A stretch of DNA of 64,000 bases from an uncultured Clostridia bacterium (GTDB lineage Bacteria > Bacillota > Clostridia > Oscillospirales > Acutalibacteraceae), in contig CAMVDB010000003.1 of the NCBI GenBank assembly GCA_947166135.1, positions 1-64,000 of the forward strand. Direction: 5' to 3'. Positions within the stretch are counted from its first letter, which is position 1; each line of letters opens with the position of its first letter. Position numbers and translations under genes: made by a program. Under the pieces are notes generated by a model, which was given only the letters and a program-made list of their open reading frames with translations, ran no database searches and was not told the DNA's origin. This document shows positions 47,994 to 57,460 of the stretch, piece after piece.

Positions 47994-48383
47994 ATGAAAC
48001 ATAATACTATTTACTTCCTCGCGGCGCTGATTTGCTTCGAGGCGGGCGTGACCGCCCAGCTGAGCAAGATCTGGGTGCTCGCGATCCTGATGTATCTGGC
48101 GACGGTGATCTTCGCCGTCAAGCTGATGCTTGAGAATAACAGGCACGATGATCAGATCAAGGAAGAATACGAGCGAAACCGCAAGGCGATCGATAACCTG
48201 TATAAGTACATCGAGGACAACCGCCTCATGACCGCCGACGAGATCAAGGCCGTCACCGAGCAGGAGGACAAGCCCCGCAGCAACATCCGCCCCGGCAGCC
48301 GTCCGAGTATTAAATACATGAATCTGAGAGTCGAGAAGGAGGCAGACCATGACACTGGGCGAGAAAATCGGGAAACTGCGTAA
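47994..48383 (+). CDS. Small membrane protein with coiled-coil tail
   Basis: Two TM segments then KEEYERNRKAIDNLYKYIEDNRL. Confidence 0.6.
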   Translation: MKHNTIYFLAALICFEAGVTAQLSKIWVLAILMYLATVIFAVKLMLENNRHDDQIKEEYERNRKAIDNLYKYIEDNRLMTADEIKAVTEQEDKPRSNIRPGSRPSIKYMNLRVEKEADHDTGRENRETA

Positions 48384-48552
48384 GGATCGATACTGGTCGC
48401 AGACTTGGCTCGCCGATCTTGTAGGAGCTCGTCAGCCTGTGATTTCAAATTGGGAGCAAGATTACGTGCAACCGAATATCTACAATTTACAAAGAATTGC
48501 TCGAGCCTTCAATATCACAATTGATGAACTTTTGAAAGGAGTTGAATTATGA
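48349..48552 (+). CDS. XRE-family regulator (Cro-like)
   Basis: MTLGEKIGKLRKDRYWSQTWLADLVGARQPVISNWEQDYVQPNIYNLQRIARAF. Confidence 0.85.
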   Translation: MTLGEKIGKLRKDRYWSQTWLADLVGARQPVISNWEQDYVQPNIYNLQRIARAFNITIDELLKGVEL

Positions 48553-48794
48553 TGCCGACATGGGTCAGGGTGCTGCTTACCGTAGCTGCAGGAGCGTGGA
48601 TGATAGGATGGATCATCGTCATCGGCCGCCTCGCCGTGAAGTTCACCGCCGAGCTGATGGGCGAGGATGAAGGCAAAGAAAAAGCCGACCGAGGTACCTG
48701 CAATACCTCAATCGGCAGACGAAAAACATCTTACATTAAGTATATACAAGCCCGCACGGTTTGTCAAGGAGGAAGATATCATGATATCAATTGA
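48549..48794 (+). CDS. Small TM protein
   Basis: ATGATG overlap with upstream stop; MMPTWVRVLLTVAAGAWMIGWIIVIGRLAVKFTAEL. Confidence 0.5.
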   Translation: MMPTWVRVLLTVAAGAWMIGWIIVIGRLAVKFTAELMGEDEGKEKADRGTCNTSIGRRKTSYIKYIQARTVCQGGRYHDIN

Positions 48795-48933
48795 TCTGAA
48801 AATTCTGATTATCGGCGCGATCTCCATCTTCATCATCGGGGCCTGCATCGGACTCGTCACCATGGCGCTGATGAACATGGCGAAGGAATCGGATAAGCAT
48901 TACGGGATAGAAGATAAGGAGGACAGTAAGTGA
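48781..48933 (+). CDS. Small TM protein
   Basis: RBS aggagg; MISIDLKILIIGAISIFIIGACIGLVTMALMNMAKESDKHYGIEDKEDSK. Confidence 0.6.
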   Translation: MISIDLKILIIGAISIFIIGACIGLVTMALMNMAKESDKHYGIEDKEDSK

Positions 48934-49091
48934 CACAATATGACAGAATCAGAAATATGACGGTTGAGGAGATGGCACGGGCCTTAAAAAAACGTGGGTG
49001 CCCTCCGGATATTCCCAGCAGCACATGCAACAGCTGTATGTCTTGTGAGTCATGCTGGCTCGACTATTTGAATCAGGAGGTAGAGGAATGA
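48930..49091 (+). CDS. Small Cys-rich protein
   Basis: GTG start, 53 aa; CPPDIPSSTCNSCMSCESCWLDYLNQEVEE. Confidence 0.6.
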   Translation: MTQYDRIRNMTVEEMARALKKRGCPPDIPSSTCNSCMSCESCWLDYLNQEVEE

Positions 49092-49453
49092 GAGAAATAC
49101 TATTCCGCGGAAAGCGGATTGATAATGGGGAGTGGTTAGAAGGATATTACGGTTTTGATGATAACAAACCGTTAATTGCTATAAACAAGGCGAATGGGAT
49201 AAACGGATATTTTGTTGCCGCCGAAACTGTTGGGCAGTTCACAGGCTTGACCGACAAGAACGGCAAGAAGATATTCGAGGGGGATATTATTTTTGATCCT
49301 GAGATAAAAGACAACTACATAGTTGAATTTGATGAAGGTGGCTTCTGTGCAGGAGATATGTTTTTACAAGCATATATTTCGTTTGATGAGTTTAGTTGCG
49401 AAGTCATCGGCAACATCCACGATAACCCTGAACTGTTGGAGGGCAAACAATGA
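49088..49453 (+). CDS. YopX-family protein
   Basis: MREILFRGKRIDNGEWLEGYYG...QFTGLTDKNGKKIFEGDII...IGNIHDNPELL. Confidence 0.88.
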   Translation: MREILFRGKRIDNGEWLEGYYGFDDNKPLIAINKANGINGYFVAAETVGQFTGLTDKNGKKIFEGDIIFDPEIKDNYIVEFDEGGFCAGDMFLQAYISFDEFSCEVIGNIHDNPELLEGKQ

Positions 49454-49728
49454 GCCTGATGACACTTGATGAGGCAATTCAACATTGTCGTGATAAAGAA
49501 AACTGTTCACAATGCGGTCAGGAACATAAGCGGCTCAGAGAGTGGCTTGAGGAATTGAAAGATCTGAGAACGCGATACAATATCCCGACCCCTCACGGCA
49601 GACTGATTGACGCGGACAAACTACACAGTATATTGCTTGATATGTGGCAGTCGGACTGTAATCAATCATTTATTGATGCTATAAGAGAGGTTGGCGGCAT
49701 GCCTACCATCATAGAAGCGGAGGAGTGA
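49450..49728 (+). CDS. Hypothetical phage protein
   Basis: CRDKENCSQCGQEHKRLREWLEELKDLRTR...GRLIDADKL; overlapping start. Confidence 0.6.
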   Translation: MSLMTLDEAIQHCRDKENCSQCGQEHKRLREWLEELKDLRTRYNIPTPHGRLIDADKLHSILLDMWQSDCNQSFIDAIREVGGMPTIIEAEE

Positions 49729-49919
49729 ATATGTGCGAAACAAACAGACGCCGCGAAATTATCGCAAAGATCAGAAGCGGCGAGATTTTCTGCCCTGATA
49801 CCTGCCCGATCGCCGATAAGTGTGAGCGCCCAAAACACAACTATTGGGGGAGTGTGACAAGGCAGATAAGGTGCGCAAACAACATTATGAAAGCGGAGGG
49901 GTGTAAGTATGGATTATAG
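49725..49919 (+). CDS. Hypothetical Cys-containing protein
   Basis: 64 aa ORF with overlapping start, FCPDTCPIADKCERPKHNYWG. Confidence 0.5.
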   Translation: MNMCETNRRREIIAKIRSGEIFCPDTCPIADKCERPKHNYWGSVTRQIRCANNIMKAEGCKYGL

Positions 49920-50016
49920 CTACGGAGAAGATATAGGCTTCGATCAAGCTTATTATGACCAGTTTGAGGATGAATACGACGATTATGATGAGGACTATGA
50001 TGACTGGGAGGAATAA
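49909..50016 (+). CDS. 35-aa highly acidic mini-protein
   Basis: MDYSYGEDIGFDQAYYDQFEDEYDDYDEDYDDWEE; upstream aagcggaggggtg; overlaps previous stop. Confidence 0.55.
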   Translation: MDYSYGEDIGFDQAYYDQFEDEYDDYDEDYDDWEE

Positions 50017-50018
50017 TT

Positions 50019-50213
50019 ATGTGTGAAGTATGCGGATATGTACGGTGCCCCGCGGGGTGTCCGAACGCTCAGCCGGTCGTAGCGGGGCTGTGCTGGCGCT
50101 GCGGGTGCGAGATCTACGCGGGGGACAGGGTATACAACATCAACGACGAGATTTGGTGTGAAAACTGTATCGACGAATGTGAGACGGAGGCGGATTATCC
50201 CGATGACGAATAA
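50019..50213 (+). CDS. Small zinc-binding (LIM/zinc-ribbon-like) protein
   Basis: CEVCGYVRCPAGC...CWRCGCEIYAGDRVYNINDEIWCENC. Confidence 0.6.
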   Translation: MCEVCGYVRCPAGCPNAQPVVAGLCWRCGCEIYAGDRVYNINDEIWCENCIDECETEADYPDDE

Positions 50214-50610
50214 GAAGCTCGGCAACGACTTCGAGGCTGAGTTCTGCGAGATACTGAGAGCCCGCGGCTTCTGGGCTCATAATTTTGCTCAAAAGCGGGA
50301 GGGTCAGCCCGCCGATGTGATAGCGTGCGTCAACGGAAACCCCGCCCTGATCGACTGTAAGGTGTGCTCCACCAAGCGGGGCTTCCGACTCACGCGCATG
50401 GAGGAGAATCAACTCCTCTCGATGGCGCTGTGGCGTAAGACCGGCAACGGCTTCGGGTTCTTTGCGCTGAAATTCGACAGCGAGATCCTCCTGGTGCCTG
50501 AGCCTACGCTGTCCCGACTATCCCGCGAGCATAGCTCCGTGACCCTGGAGCAGATCAAACAGAACTATTATATGAGATTGGAGGACTGGATCGATTTATG
50601 GAAATCATAG
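50203..50610 (+). CDS. RecU-like Holliday junction resolvase family nuclease
   Basis: GNDFEAEFCEILRARGFWAHNF...GQPADVIACVNGNPALIDCKV. Confidence 0.75.
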   Translation: MTNKKLGNDFEAEFCEILRARGFWAHNFAQKREGQPADVIACVNGNPALIDCKVCSTKRGFRLTRMEENQLLSMALWRKTGNGFGFFALKFDSEILLVPEPTLSRLSREHSSVTLEQIKQNYYMRLEDWIDLWKS

Positions 50611-52019
50611 TGGGGAACACCGTCAGGGTGACCGATCCCACCCCCGAGGTCGAGATGTGGTGCAGAAATAACCTCACCATCGCGAACCCGGAATATGCAA
50701 AGAAACGGCGTATGAACTTCTGGACAGGCAATACGCCGAAGTCCCTCACGCTGTATGAGCGCGACGGCGACGACCTAATTCTGCCGTTCGGTACGCTGAG
50801 AGATATCGCTCGTCTGATGGGTGATGACGATACGATCAACGGCAGCTTTGCTCCGCGGCATGAGGTCGACTATCAAGGCGACGTTCCCTTATACGACTAT
50901 CAGGAGGAGGCTGTGCGTTGTCTCATCAACGAGCACTACGGCATTTTGCAGAGTCCCGCCGGCAGCGGCAAGACACAGATCGGAATCGCGCTGATCGCCC
51001 GCCTCGGGCTCAAGGCGCTGTGGATCACCCACACCCGCGATCTGCTGCACCAGAGTCACGATCGGGCACGGCGCTATCTGAACGACGACCTCTTCGGCAA
51101 TATCACCGACGGTAAGGTGCATATCGGCAAGGGTATCACCTTCGCAACAGTTCAGACGCTCGCACGGCTGAACCTGAGCGAGTACAGAGACTGCTGGGAT
51201 GTCGTTGTGGTCGATGAATGTCACCGCGCGGCGGGTACGCCGACGGCGCTGACGCAGTTTTATACAGTGCTCAATTCGCTTTCCGCTCGTCATAAGTACG
51301 GGCTGTCGGCGACGGTTCACCGCGGCGACGGAATGATCAAAGCGACCGAGGCACTGCTCGGAGGCATCGTGTACAACGTCCCCGAGTCGGCTGTAGCGGA
51401 CAAGATCATGAAGGTCGGCGTCTGCCCCTGCTCGACGGGAATCGGCGTTACGGACGAGGTACAGAACACCGACGGCACGATCAATTACGGTAAGCTGCTC
51501 TCATATCTCTGTGACAATCCGACACGTAACGCTCAGCTCGTCGCACGAATCATACAGAACAAGGAAAGACCGTCCCTGATCCTCTCGAACAGGCTCGGTC
51601 ATCTGGAAACGCTGATGAGTCTGCTGCCGCCCGATATGCGAAAGCAGGCGGTGATGATCTCAGGGAAGATGACGTCAAAGACCGGCAGGGCGGAGCGGGA
51701 TAAAGCGATCGAGGATATGCGAAAGGGCAAGAAGCGTTATCTCTTCGCAACGTATACGCTCGCGAAGGAGGGGCTCGACATCCCGTGCCTCGAACGACTG
51801 TATCTGACTACCCCGCAGAAGGATTACGCCGTCATCGCCCAGAGTGTGGGGCGGATCGCCCGTACATTTGACGGTAAGCAACCGCCGATATGCTATGACT
51901 TCGTGGACGACATCGGCTACCTGATACGGAGTTACAAGAAGCGCTGCACGACCTATCGGAAGGTCGGGTGTTATTTTGTACGCGAGGAGGTTAACCATGA
52001 AACAGCCTACGTTATTTGA
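50598..52019 (+). CDS. DEAD/DEAH superfamily 2 helicase
   Basis: LQSPAGSGKTQIGIAL, VVVDECHRAAG, GLSATVHRGD, AQSVGRIARTFDGK. Confidence 0.88.
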   Translation: MEIIVGNTVRVTDPTPEVEMWCRNNLTIANPEYAKKRRMNFWTGNTPKSLTLYERDGDDLILPFGTLRDIARLMGDDDTINGSFAPRHEVDYQGDVPLYDYQEEAVRCLINEHYGILQSPAGSGKTQIGIALIARLGLKALWITHTRDLLHQSHDRARRYLNDDLFGNITDGKVHIGKGITFATVQTLARLNLSEYRDCWDVVVVDECHRAAGTPTALTQFYTVLNSLSARHKYGLSATVHRGDGMIKATEALLGGIVYNVPESAVADKIMKVGVCPCSTGIGVTDEVQNTDGTINYGKLLSYLCDNPTRNAQLVARIIQNKERPSLILSNRLGHLETLMSLLPPDMRKQAVMISGKMTSKTGRAERDKAIEDMRKGKKRYLFATYTLAKEGLDIPCLERLYLTTPQKDYAVIAQSVGRIARTFDGKQPPICYDFVDDIGYLIRSYKKRCTTYRKVGCYFVREEVNHETAYVI

Positions 52020-53805
52020 CGAAATATATATCGATGAATTTGCCGGCGGCGGAGGTGCCAGTACCGGAATCGAAATGGCCACCGGACGCCCGATTGATAT
52101 TGCAATCAACCATGATGAAAGCGCGATCATGATGCACCGACGAAATCATCCGTTCACACGTCATTATCGCGAGGATGTGTGGGCAGTCGACCCGATGACC
52201 GCGACACAAGGCAGACCCGTTCGTTTGATATGGTTCTCTCCGGATTGCAAGCATTTTTCAAAAGCGAAGGGAGCCGCTCTGGTAGATAAGAAAATCCGTG
52301 GTTTGGCTTGGGTCGTTCTCCGATGGGCGGCTGCCGTCAAGCCCGATGTGATAATGCTGGAGAACGTCGAAGAGTTCACAACATGGGGACCCGTCCGCAA
52401 AGGCAGGCCGATCAAGAAGAAAGCGGGCGAGACCTACCGCAAGTGGTATCGTCAATTATCCGACCTTGGGTATAAGATCGACACGCGAGTGCTGTGTGCA
52501 GCTGACTACGGAGCACCGACAATTCGCAAAAGGTTCTGCCTGATCGCCCGGTGTGACGGCCAGCCTATCAAATGGCCTGAACGTACTCACGCGCCGAGAA
52601 ACAGCGAAGAGGTCAAACGCGGTAAATGTAAGCCTTGGAGATCGGCGGCGGAGATCATCGACTTCTCCCTTCCGACTTACTCGATTTTTGAGAGCAAAGA
52701 AGCCATCATGGAGAAATACGGCGTTCGGGTTCAGCGACCGCTAAAGCCGAACACGTTGAGAAGGATCGCTAAGGGTATCGATAGCTTTGTAATCAAGTCG
52801 GCAGAGCCGTTTATTATCGAATGTAATCACTCCGATGATAGAGTACATACGCTTGAATCTCCGTTAAACACCATAACCTCAAAGTATACAGGAGGTGTTG
52901 CTGTTCCTAAAATGGTTCCATATATCGTAAGCAATAACGGGAACAATGCACCGCATGCAATTCTTGACCCTGTTCCGACCATCACTACCGGAAACAGAAA
53001 TCTGTTGTTATCGCCCACCTTGATCCAATATCACACAGAACAATCCGACAAAGAAGTACGAGGTCAGGGTTTGCGCGATCCGCTGAGAACGGTCGACGGC
53101 TCTAACCGTTACGGTCTGGCGGCGGTTCACCTGACACAGTATTTCTCCGGAGAACGTCATTATCACTCGGTTGAAGATCCTCTCGCTACCATTACAACGA
53201 TGGAGCGCGAAGGAGTTGTAGCAGCTCATTTGACCGAGTGGTACGGCAATGCTCGCGAGGGATTGGATATCAATGAACCGTTGCAGACGGTCACTTCCAA
53301 AGACAGAGAAGCGCTGACAGCGGTACACCTCGCCCGTTTCAAAGGAAAAGATAAAGGGCAGAGTGTTCGGGACCCACTGTTGACAATTACCGCGTGCGAC
53401 GGACAGTTCGCGGAGATCAGAACGACCGTTGTCAAATGGGACGGACAAGCTGACTTGGGTTACTGGAACGAAGTCCGAAAACTGCTGAATGAGTATTGCG
53501 GATATAATCTCGCTGATGATGAAGTACTGCTACTGAATATTCGCGGGGCGTGGTACTTTATATCTGACATCGGGCTCCGTATGCTGACTCCGAGAGAACT
53601 GTACAATGCTCAAGGATTCCCTGCGGATTACATCATCGACCGTGACTGCTACGGAAATAATATCAGCAGATCGGCTCAGGTTGCACGCTGCGGAAATTCC
53701 GTTTGTCCGCCGATGGCAGAGGCGATGGTACGAGCAAACCTGCAAGAGTGTCAAAATCAAATCTATGCGAGCATGGATGAATTACACAGGGCTATGGTGA
53801 GCTGA
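51997..53805 (+). CDS. Phage C5-cytosine DNA methyltransferase with repetitive central region
   Basis: DEFAGGGGASTGIEMATG, WFSPDCKHFSKAKG, MLENVEEF, RMLTPRELYNAQGFP. Confidence 0.88.
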   Translation: MKQPTLFDEIYIDEFAGGGGASTGIEMATGRPIDIAINHDESAIMMHRRNHPFTRHYREDVWAVDPMTATQGRPVRLIWFSPDCKHFSKAKGAALVDKKIRGLAWVVLRWAAAVKPDVIMLENVEEFTTWGPVRKGRPIKKKAGETYRKWYRQLSDLGYKIDTRVLCAADYGAPTIRKRFCLIARCDGQPIKWPERTHAPRNSEEVKRGKCKPWRSAAEIIDFSLPTYSIFESKEAIMEKYGVRVQRPLKPNTLRRIAKGIDSFVIKSAEPFIIECNHSDDRVHTLESPLNTITSKYTGGVAVPKMVPYIVSNNGNNAPHAILDPVPTITTGNRNLLLSPTLIQYHTEQSDKEVRGQGLRDPLRTVDGSNRYGLAAVHLTQYFSGERHYHSVEDPLATITTMEREGVVAAHLTEWYGNAREGLDINEPLQTVTSKDREALTAVHLARFKGKDKGQSVRDPLLTITACDGQFAEIRTTVVKWDGQADLGYWNEVRKLLNEYCGYNLADDEVLLLNIRGAWYFISDIGLRMLTPRELYNAQGFPADYIIDRDCYGNNISRSAQVARCGNSVCPPMAEAMVRANLQECQNQIYASMDELHRAMVS

Positions 53806-53806
53806 T

Positions 53807-55642
53807 ATGACCTACCTATTCGATTTTGAAGTATTCGCTCACGACTGGGTTTTGGTGGTGAAGGAGCTCGACTGTGAGAACTTCATCGTATACCATAACG
53901 ATCCCGAGGGCGTGGGGGAGTTCCTCAGCGAGATCACGCCGCTGCTCTGCGGCTTCAACAACAAACACTATGATCAGTTCATCATGAAGGCGATCCTCGC
54001 GGGCGCGTCGCCCGAGGAGGTCAAGGACGTCAACGACTTCATCATCCGCGACGGTCACAACGGCTGGGATCACCCGCTCGTGCAGGAGTGCCGCACATGG
54101 TTCGATCAGTTCGATCTGCGCGACGACTGCGAGCAGGGAATGTCGCTGAAAGCCTTCGAGGCGCATACGGGTATGCCGATCGTCGAGTCCTCGGTGGACT
54201 TTAATATCGGCCGTCCCTTGACGAATGACGAGCTCAGCGAGGTCATCGCATACTGCAAGTATGACGTCAGAGCGACCGAAAAGCTCTATCACTGCCGTGA
54301 GGCGTACCTGCAGAACAAGTTATTTCTCGGCGGGATCAAGGGAATCTCCGAGAGTAAATCCCTCTATATGACCAACGCGAAGCTCACCGCCGCCTATCTC
54401 GACGCACGCCACCGCACCTACCATGACGAGCGGGATTACGGTATCCCCGTTAATCTGGATCGGGAGTACATCCCCGATTATGTTTTTCGCTTCTTCCGGA
54501 GGATAACGGATCCGGCTGTACCGGATGATGAGGCGTTCAGCGGGAAGCTGGAGTTCCGCATCGGCGACTGTAGCTGTGTCTTGGGCTTCGGCGGCATCCA
54601 TGGGGCGATCCCGACCTACCGCGAAAAGGCAGAAAAAGGGCGCTCGATCCGCAATCAGGACGTCGCGAGCTACTACCCGCATCTGATGACGCTCGACGGC
54701 TACTGCTCCCGCAGCATCCCCGACCCTAAGGTATACGCCGACATGCTGGAGCGCCGTATGCAGGCGAAGCGCTCGGGCGATAAGGCGACCGCGAACGCCC
54801 TCAAGCTCGTTGCCAATACCACCTACGGCGCGATGCTGAACAAATACAATGACCTGTACGATCCGCTGATGGGTCGGAGTGTGTGTATCACGGGGCAACT
54901 CCGGCTGCTGGAGCTCGCGATCCACCTCGTCGCGAAGTGCCCCTCGATCAAGATCATTCAGCTGAATACCGACGGTATCATGGTGTCGATCGACGATTAC
55001 GATCTGAATGTCTATCAAGCGATCTGTCGGGAGTGGCAGCAGCGCACGGGCTTTGAGCTCGAGGAGGACTGTATCAGCGAGATCATCCAGAAGGACGTCA
55101 ACAACTATATCGAGATCGCCGAGGACGGCTCGACCAAGATCAAGGGCGGGCTGCTTGTGCGGGGTATCTCGCAGGCGGGCGCGTTCAAGGTCAACAACAA
55201 TGCGACGGTCGTCGCGACGGCGATCGTGGATTATTTCGTAAAAGGTACTCCCGTGGAGCAGACGATCCGTGCGTGTGACGACATCTTCGCCTTTCAGCTG
55301 ATCGCGAAGGCGTCGCATAAGTATCGAGGAGCGTTTCATCAGATACACGGTCAGCGGCACGAGGTACAGCGATGCAACCGCGTTTATGCCGTGAACGATG
55401 CCCGGTACGGCACCCTGTATAAGATACGACAGGACGGCGGGTGCGATAAGATCGCGGGCTTGCCCGAGCACTGTGTCGTCGACAACGAGAACGAGCTGTC
55501 GGTCAACGATATCGACAAGGCTTGGTACATCAAACTTGCGAAGAAATACATCAAGGATTTCCTCGGTATCAAGCCGCCTAAGAAGAACACCCGTAATCTC
55601 AATAAACTGAAAAGAGAGGCAATTCAACTACTGGAGGTATAA
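53807..55642 (+). CDS. Family B DNA polymerase with 3'-5' exonuclease
   Basis: ExoI FDFEVF, ExoIII YCKYDVRAT; motif A DVASYYPHLM, motif B KLVANTTYGAM, motif C LNTDGIMV. Confidence 0.85.
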   Translation: MTYLFDFEVFAHDWVLVVKELDCENFIVYHNDPEGVGEFLSEITPLLCGFNNKHYDQFIMKAILAGASPEEVKDVNDFIIRDGHNGWDHPLVQECRTWFDQFDLRDDCEQGMSLKAFEAHTGMPIVESSVDFNIGRPLTNDELSEVIAYCKYDVRATEKLYHCREAYLQNKLFLGGIKGISESKSLYMTNAKLTAAYLDARHRTYHDERDYGIPVNLDREYIPDYVFRFFRRITDPAVPDDEAFSGKLEFRIGDCSCVLGFGGIHGAIPTYREKAEKGRSIRNQDVASYYPHLMTLDGYCSRSIPDPKVYADMLERRMQAKRSGDKATANALKLVANTTYGAMLNKYNDLYDPLMGRSVCITGQLRLLELAIHLVAKCPSIKIIQLNTDGIMVSIDDYDLNVYQAICREWQQRTGFELEEDCISEIIQKDVNNYIEIAEDGSTKIKGGLLVRGISQAGAFKVNNNATVVATAIVDYFVKGTPVEQTIRACDDIFAFQLIAKASHKYRGAFHQIHGQRHEVQRCNRVYAVNDARYGTLYKIRQDGGCDKIAGLPEHCVVDNENELSVNDIDKAWYIKLAKKYIKDFLGIKPPKKNTRNLNKLKREAIQLLEV

Positions 55643-55643
55643 T

Positions 55644-56426
55644 ATGGCTACAAAAACGAAAGCAAAAACAGAAACGACCGAGAAGAAGGAGCTGACCGAC
55701 GAGCAGATCGGGGAGATGAGCCTGTTCGAGCGACTCGTGCATATCCGCCGGGAGTTCGCGGGCTCACAGGTCGGCAAATCGGGAGTGAACGATCACGGCG
55801 AGTTCCTGTACTTCGAGCTCAAGGATATCAAGCCGGTCATCGACCCGATCCTCAGGAAGTATCACACACTGTTCCTCGTCACCTTTCCGTCGGGCGTGGC
55901 GAAGGGCACCCTGTACAACCTCGATGCGCTGAGTGATCAGATCACCTTCGAGTTCGACATGGCTCACATCAAGGAACCCGCGAAGTTCCGCATGAACGAG
56001 GCGCAGGCGTGCGGTGCGGAGCAGACCTACTACCGCCGTTACCTATACTATCTGCTGCTGGATATCGCGCCGAACGACGAGTTTGACGGAGCGCCCAAGG
56101 CTCCCGCAGCGCCCGTGCCTGCGCCGCCCGTGACGCTCCCTAAGCAGAAGAAGCCCGCCACCTCCGCCGAGAGGTCTCAGGTGAAGAAGACTCTGACCGA
56201 CGCCGACGGTAACGCCGACGAGCTGCAGATCAAGGCGCTTAAGGAGGCGCTCAAGGCGCTGCGCGAGGTCGACCCGTCACAGGACGAGTTCATCCAGGAG
56301 ATCGCGCTCAAGACGGACAGCTTCACGAAGATCAAGCGCTCTGCCTGCGAGCAGCTGATCGTCACCGTTCAGCAGATGCGCGAGCAGTATCTCAGCGAAA
56401 ACGAGGGTCAGCTATGGGAGGAGTAA
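55644..56426 (+). CDS. ERF-family single-strand annealing protein
   Basis: MSLFERLVHIRREFAGSQVGKSGVNDHGEFLYFELKDIKPVIDPILRKYHTLFLVTF; next to YqaJ nuclease. Confidence 0.75.
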   Translation: MATKTKAKTETTEKKELTDEQIGEMSLFERLVHIRREFAGSQVGKSGVNDHGEFLYFELKDIKPVIDPILRKYHTLFLVTFPSGVAKGTLYNLDALSDQITFEFDMAHIKEPAKFRMNEAQACGAEQTYYRRYLYYLLLDIAPNDEFDGAPKAPAAPVPAPPVTLPKQKKPATSAERSQVKKTLTDADGNADELQIKALKEALKALREVDPSQDEFIQEIALKTDSFTKIKRSACEQLIVTVQQMREQYLSENEGQLWEE

Positions 56427-57457
56427 CGTGGATCCCCGAGGGAAGGATGCTCCGCATCGACCCTCCGAAGAAGCCGAAGAAGATCACCGGTACCCGCTTC
56501 GCCGCGATCATGGGGCTGAACACCTGGAACACGCCCTTCAAGACCTGGTGCGAGATCACCCGCACCTACACCGAGCCGTTCGAGGAGACGATCTATACCC
56601 GCGCGGGAAAAATCATCGAGCCGAAGCAGGCGGATTACATGAAGCGGGCGTACTTCATGCAGAATCTGATCACGCCGACCGAGAAATACGGCGAGGACTA
56701 CTTCAGGACGACCCGCGGCGACTTCTTCCCCGAGGATAAGATCTTCGGCGGGATGTGGGACTACCTGCTGGTCGATGAGAACGGTAAGCCGACCGCCGTG
56801 CTGGAGATGAAGACCACCAAGCGGTCGGAGGACTGGGCGGACGATATCCCGCCGTACTACGCTCTGCAGGCGGCGCTGTATGCGTACCTGCTCGGGGTAG
56901 AGGACGTGTACATGGTCGCGTCGTTCCTTGAGGACGGAGACTATCAGCGTCCCGAGAGCTTCATCCCCTCGGCAGAGAACACCATCGTAGTACCGTTCAA
57001 GCTGCATGAGCGATACCCGAATTTTGCGGAGTACATCGAATATGCCCGCTCATGGTGGGAGAACAACGTCGAGTACGGGATCTCGCCGCAGTATGACGAG
57101 GTCGCCGACCGCGAGGTGCTCAGGGAGCTTCGGACGCTCTACTATTCGCCCGAGACCGACGTGCAGGCGATGGTCAAGGAACTCGGAGAGCTGATCGACA
57201 CGATCAGTAAGTACCGCAAGATCCTCGACCCGCTGGAGAAGCGCATCAACGCACTGAAAGCCACACTGAAGCAGTCGATGATCGACAGCATGGGTCCTTA
57301 TGACGACCGCGCTGTTCTGCGCGCAGGCTCCCATACACTCACCCTGTTCAAGAGCACCGGCACCAAGGTCGACCGCGAGGCGCTCGACCGCGACGGCATA
57401 CTCGACAAGTACACCGTAACCGATACACAATATAAAATGACATTCAAGGAGGAATGA
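56414..57457 (+). CDS. YqaJ-family viral recombinase exonuclease
   Basis: ITGTRFAAIMGLNTWNTPFKTWCE, GGMWDYLLVDENGKPTAVLEMKTTK. Confidence 0.88.
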   Translation: MGGVTWIPEGRMLRIDPPKKPKKITGTRFAAIMGLNTWNTPFKTWCEITRTYTEPFEETIYTRAGKIIEPKQADYMKRAYFMQNLITPTEKYGEDYFRTTRGDFFPEDKIFGGMWDYLLVDENGKPTAVLEMKTTKRSEDWADDIPPYYALQAALYAYLLGVEDVYMVASFLEDGDYQRPESFIPSAENTIVVPFKLHERYPNFAEYIEYARSWWENNVEYGISPQYDEVADREVLRELRTLYYSPETDVQAMVKELGELIDTISKYRKILDPLEKRINALKATLKQSMIDSMGPYDDRAVLRAGSHTLTLFKSTGTKVDREALDRDGILDKYTVTDTQYKMTFKEE

Positions 57458-57460
57458 TTG

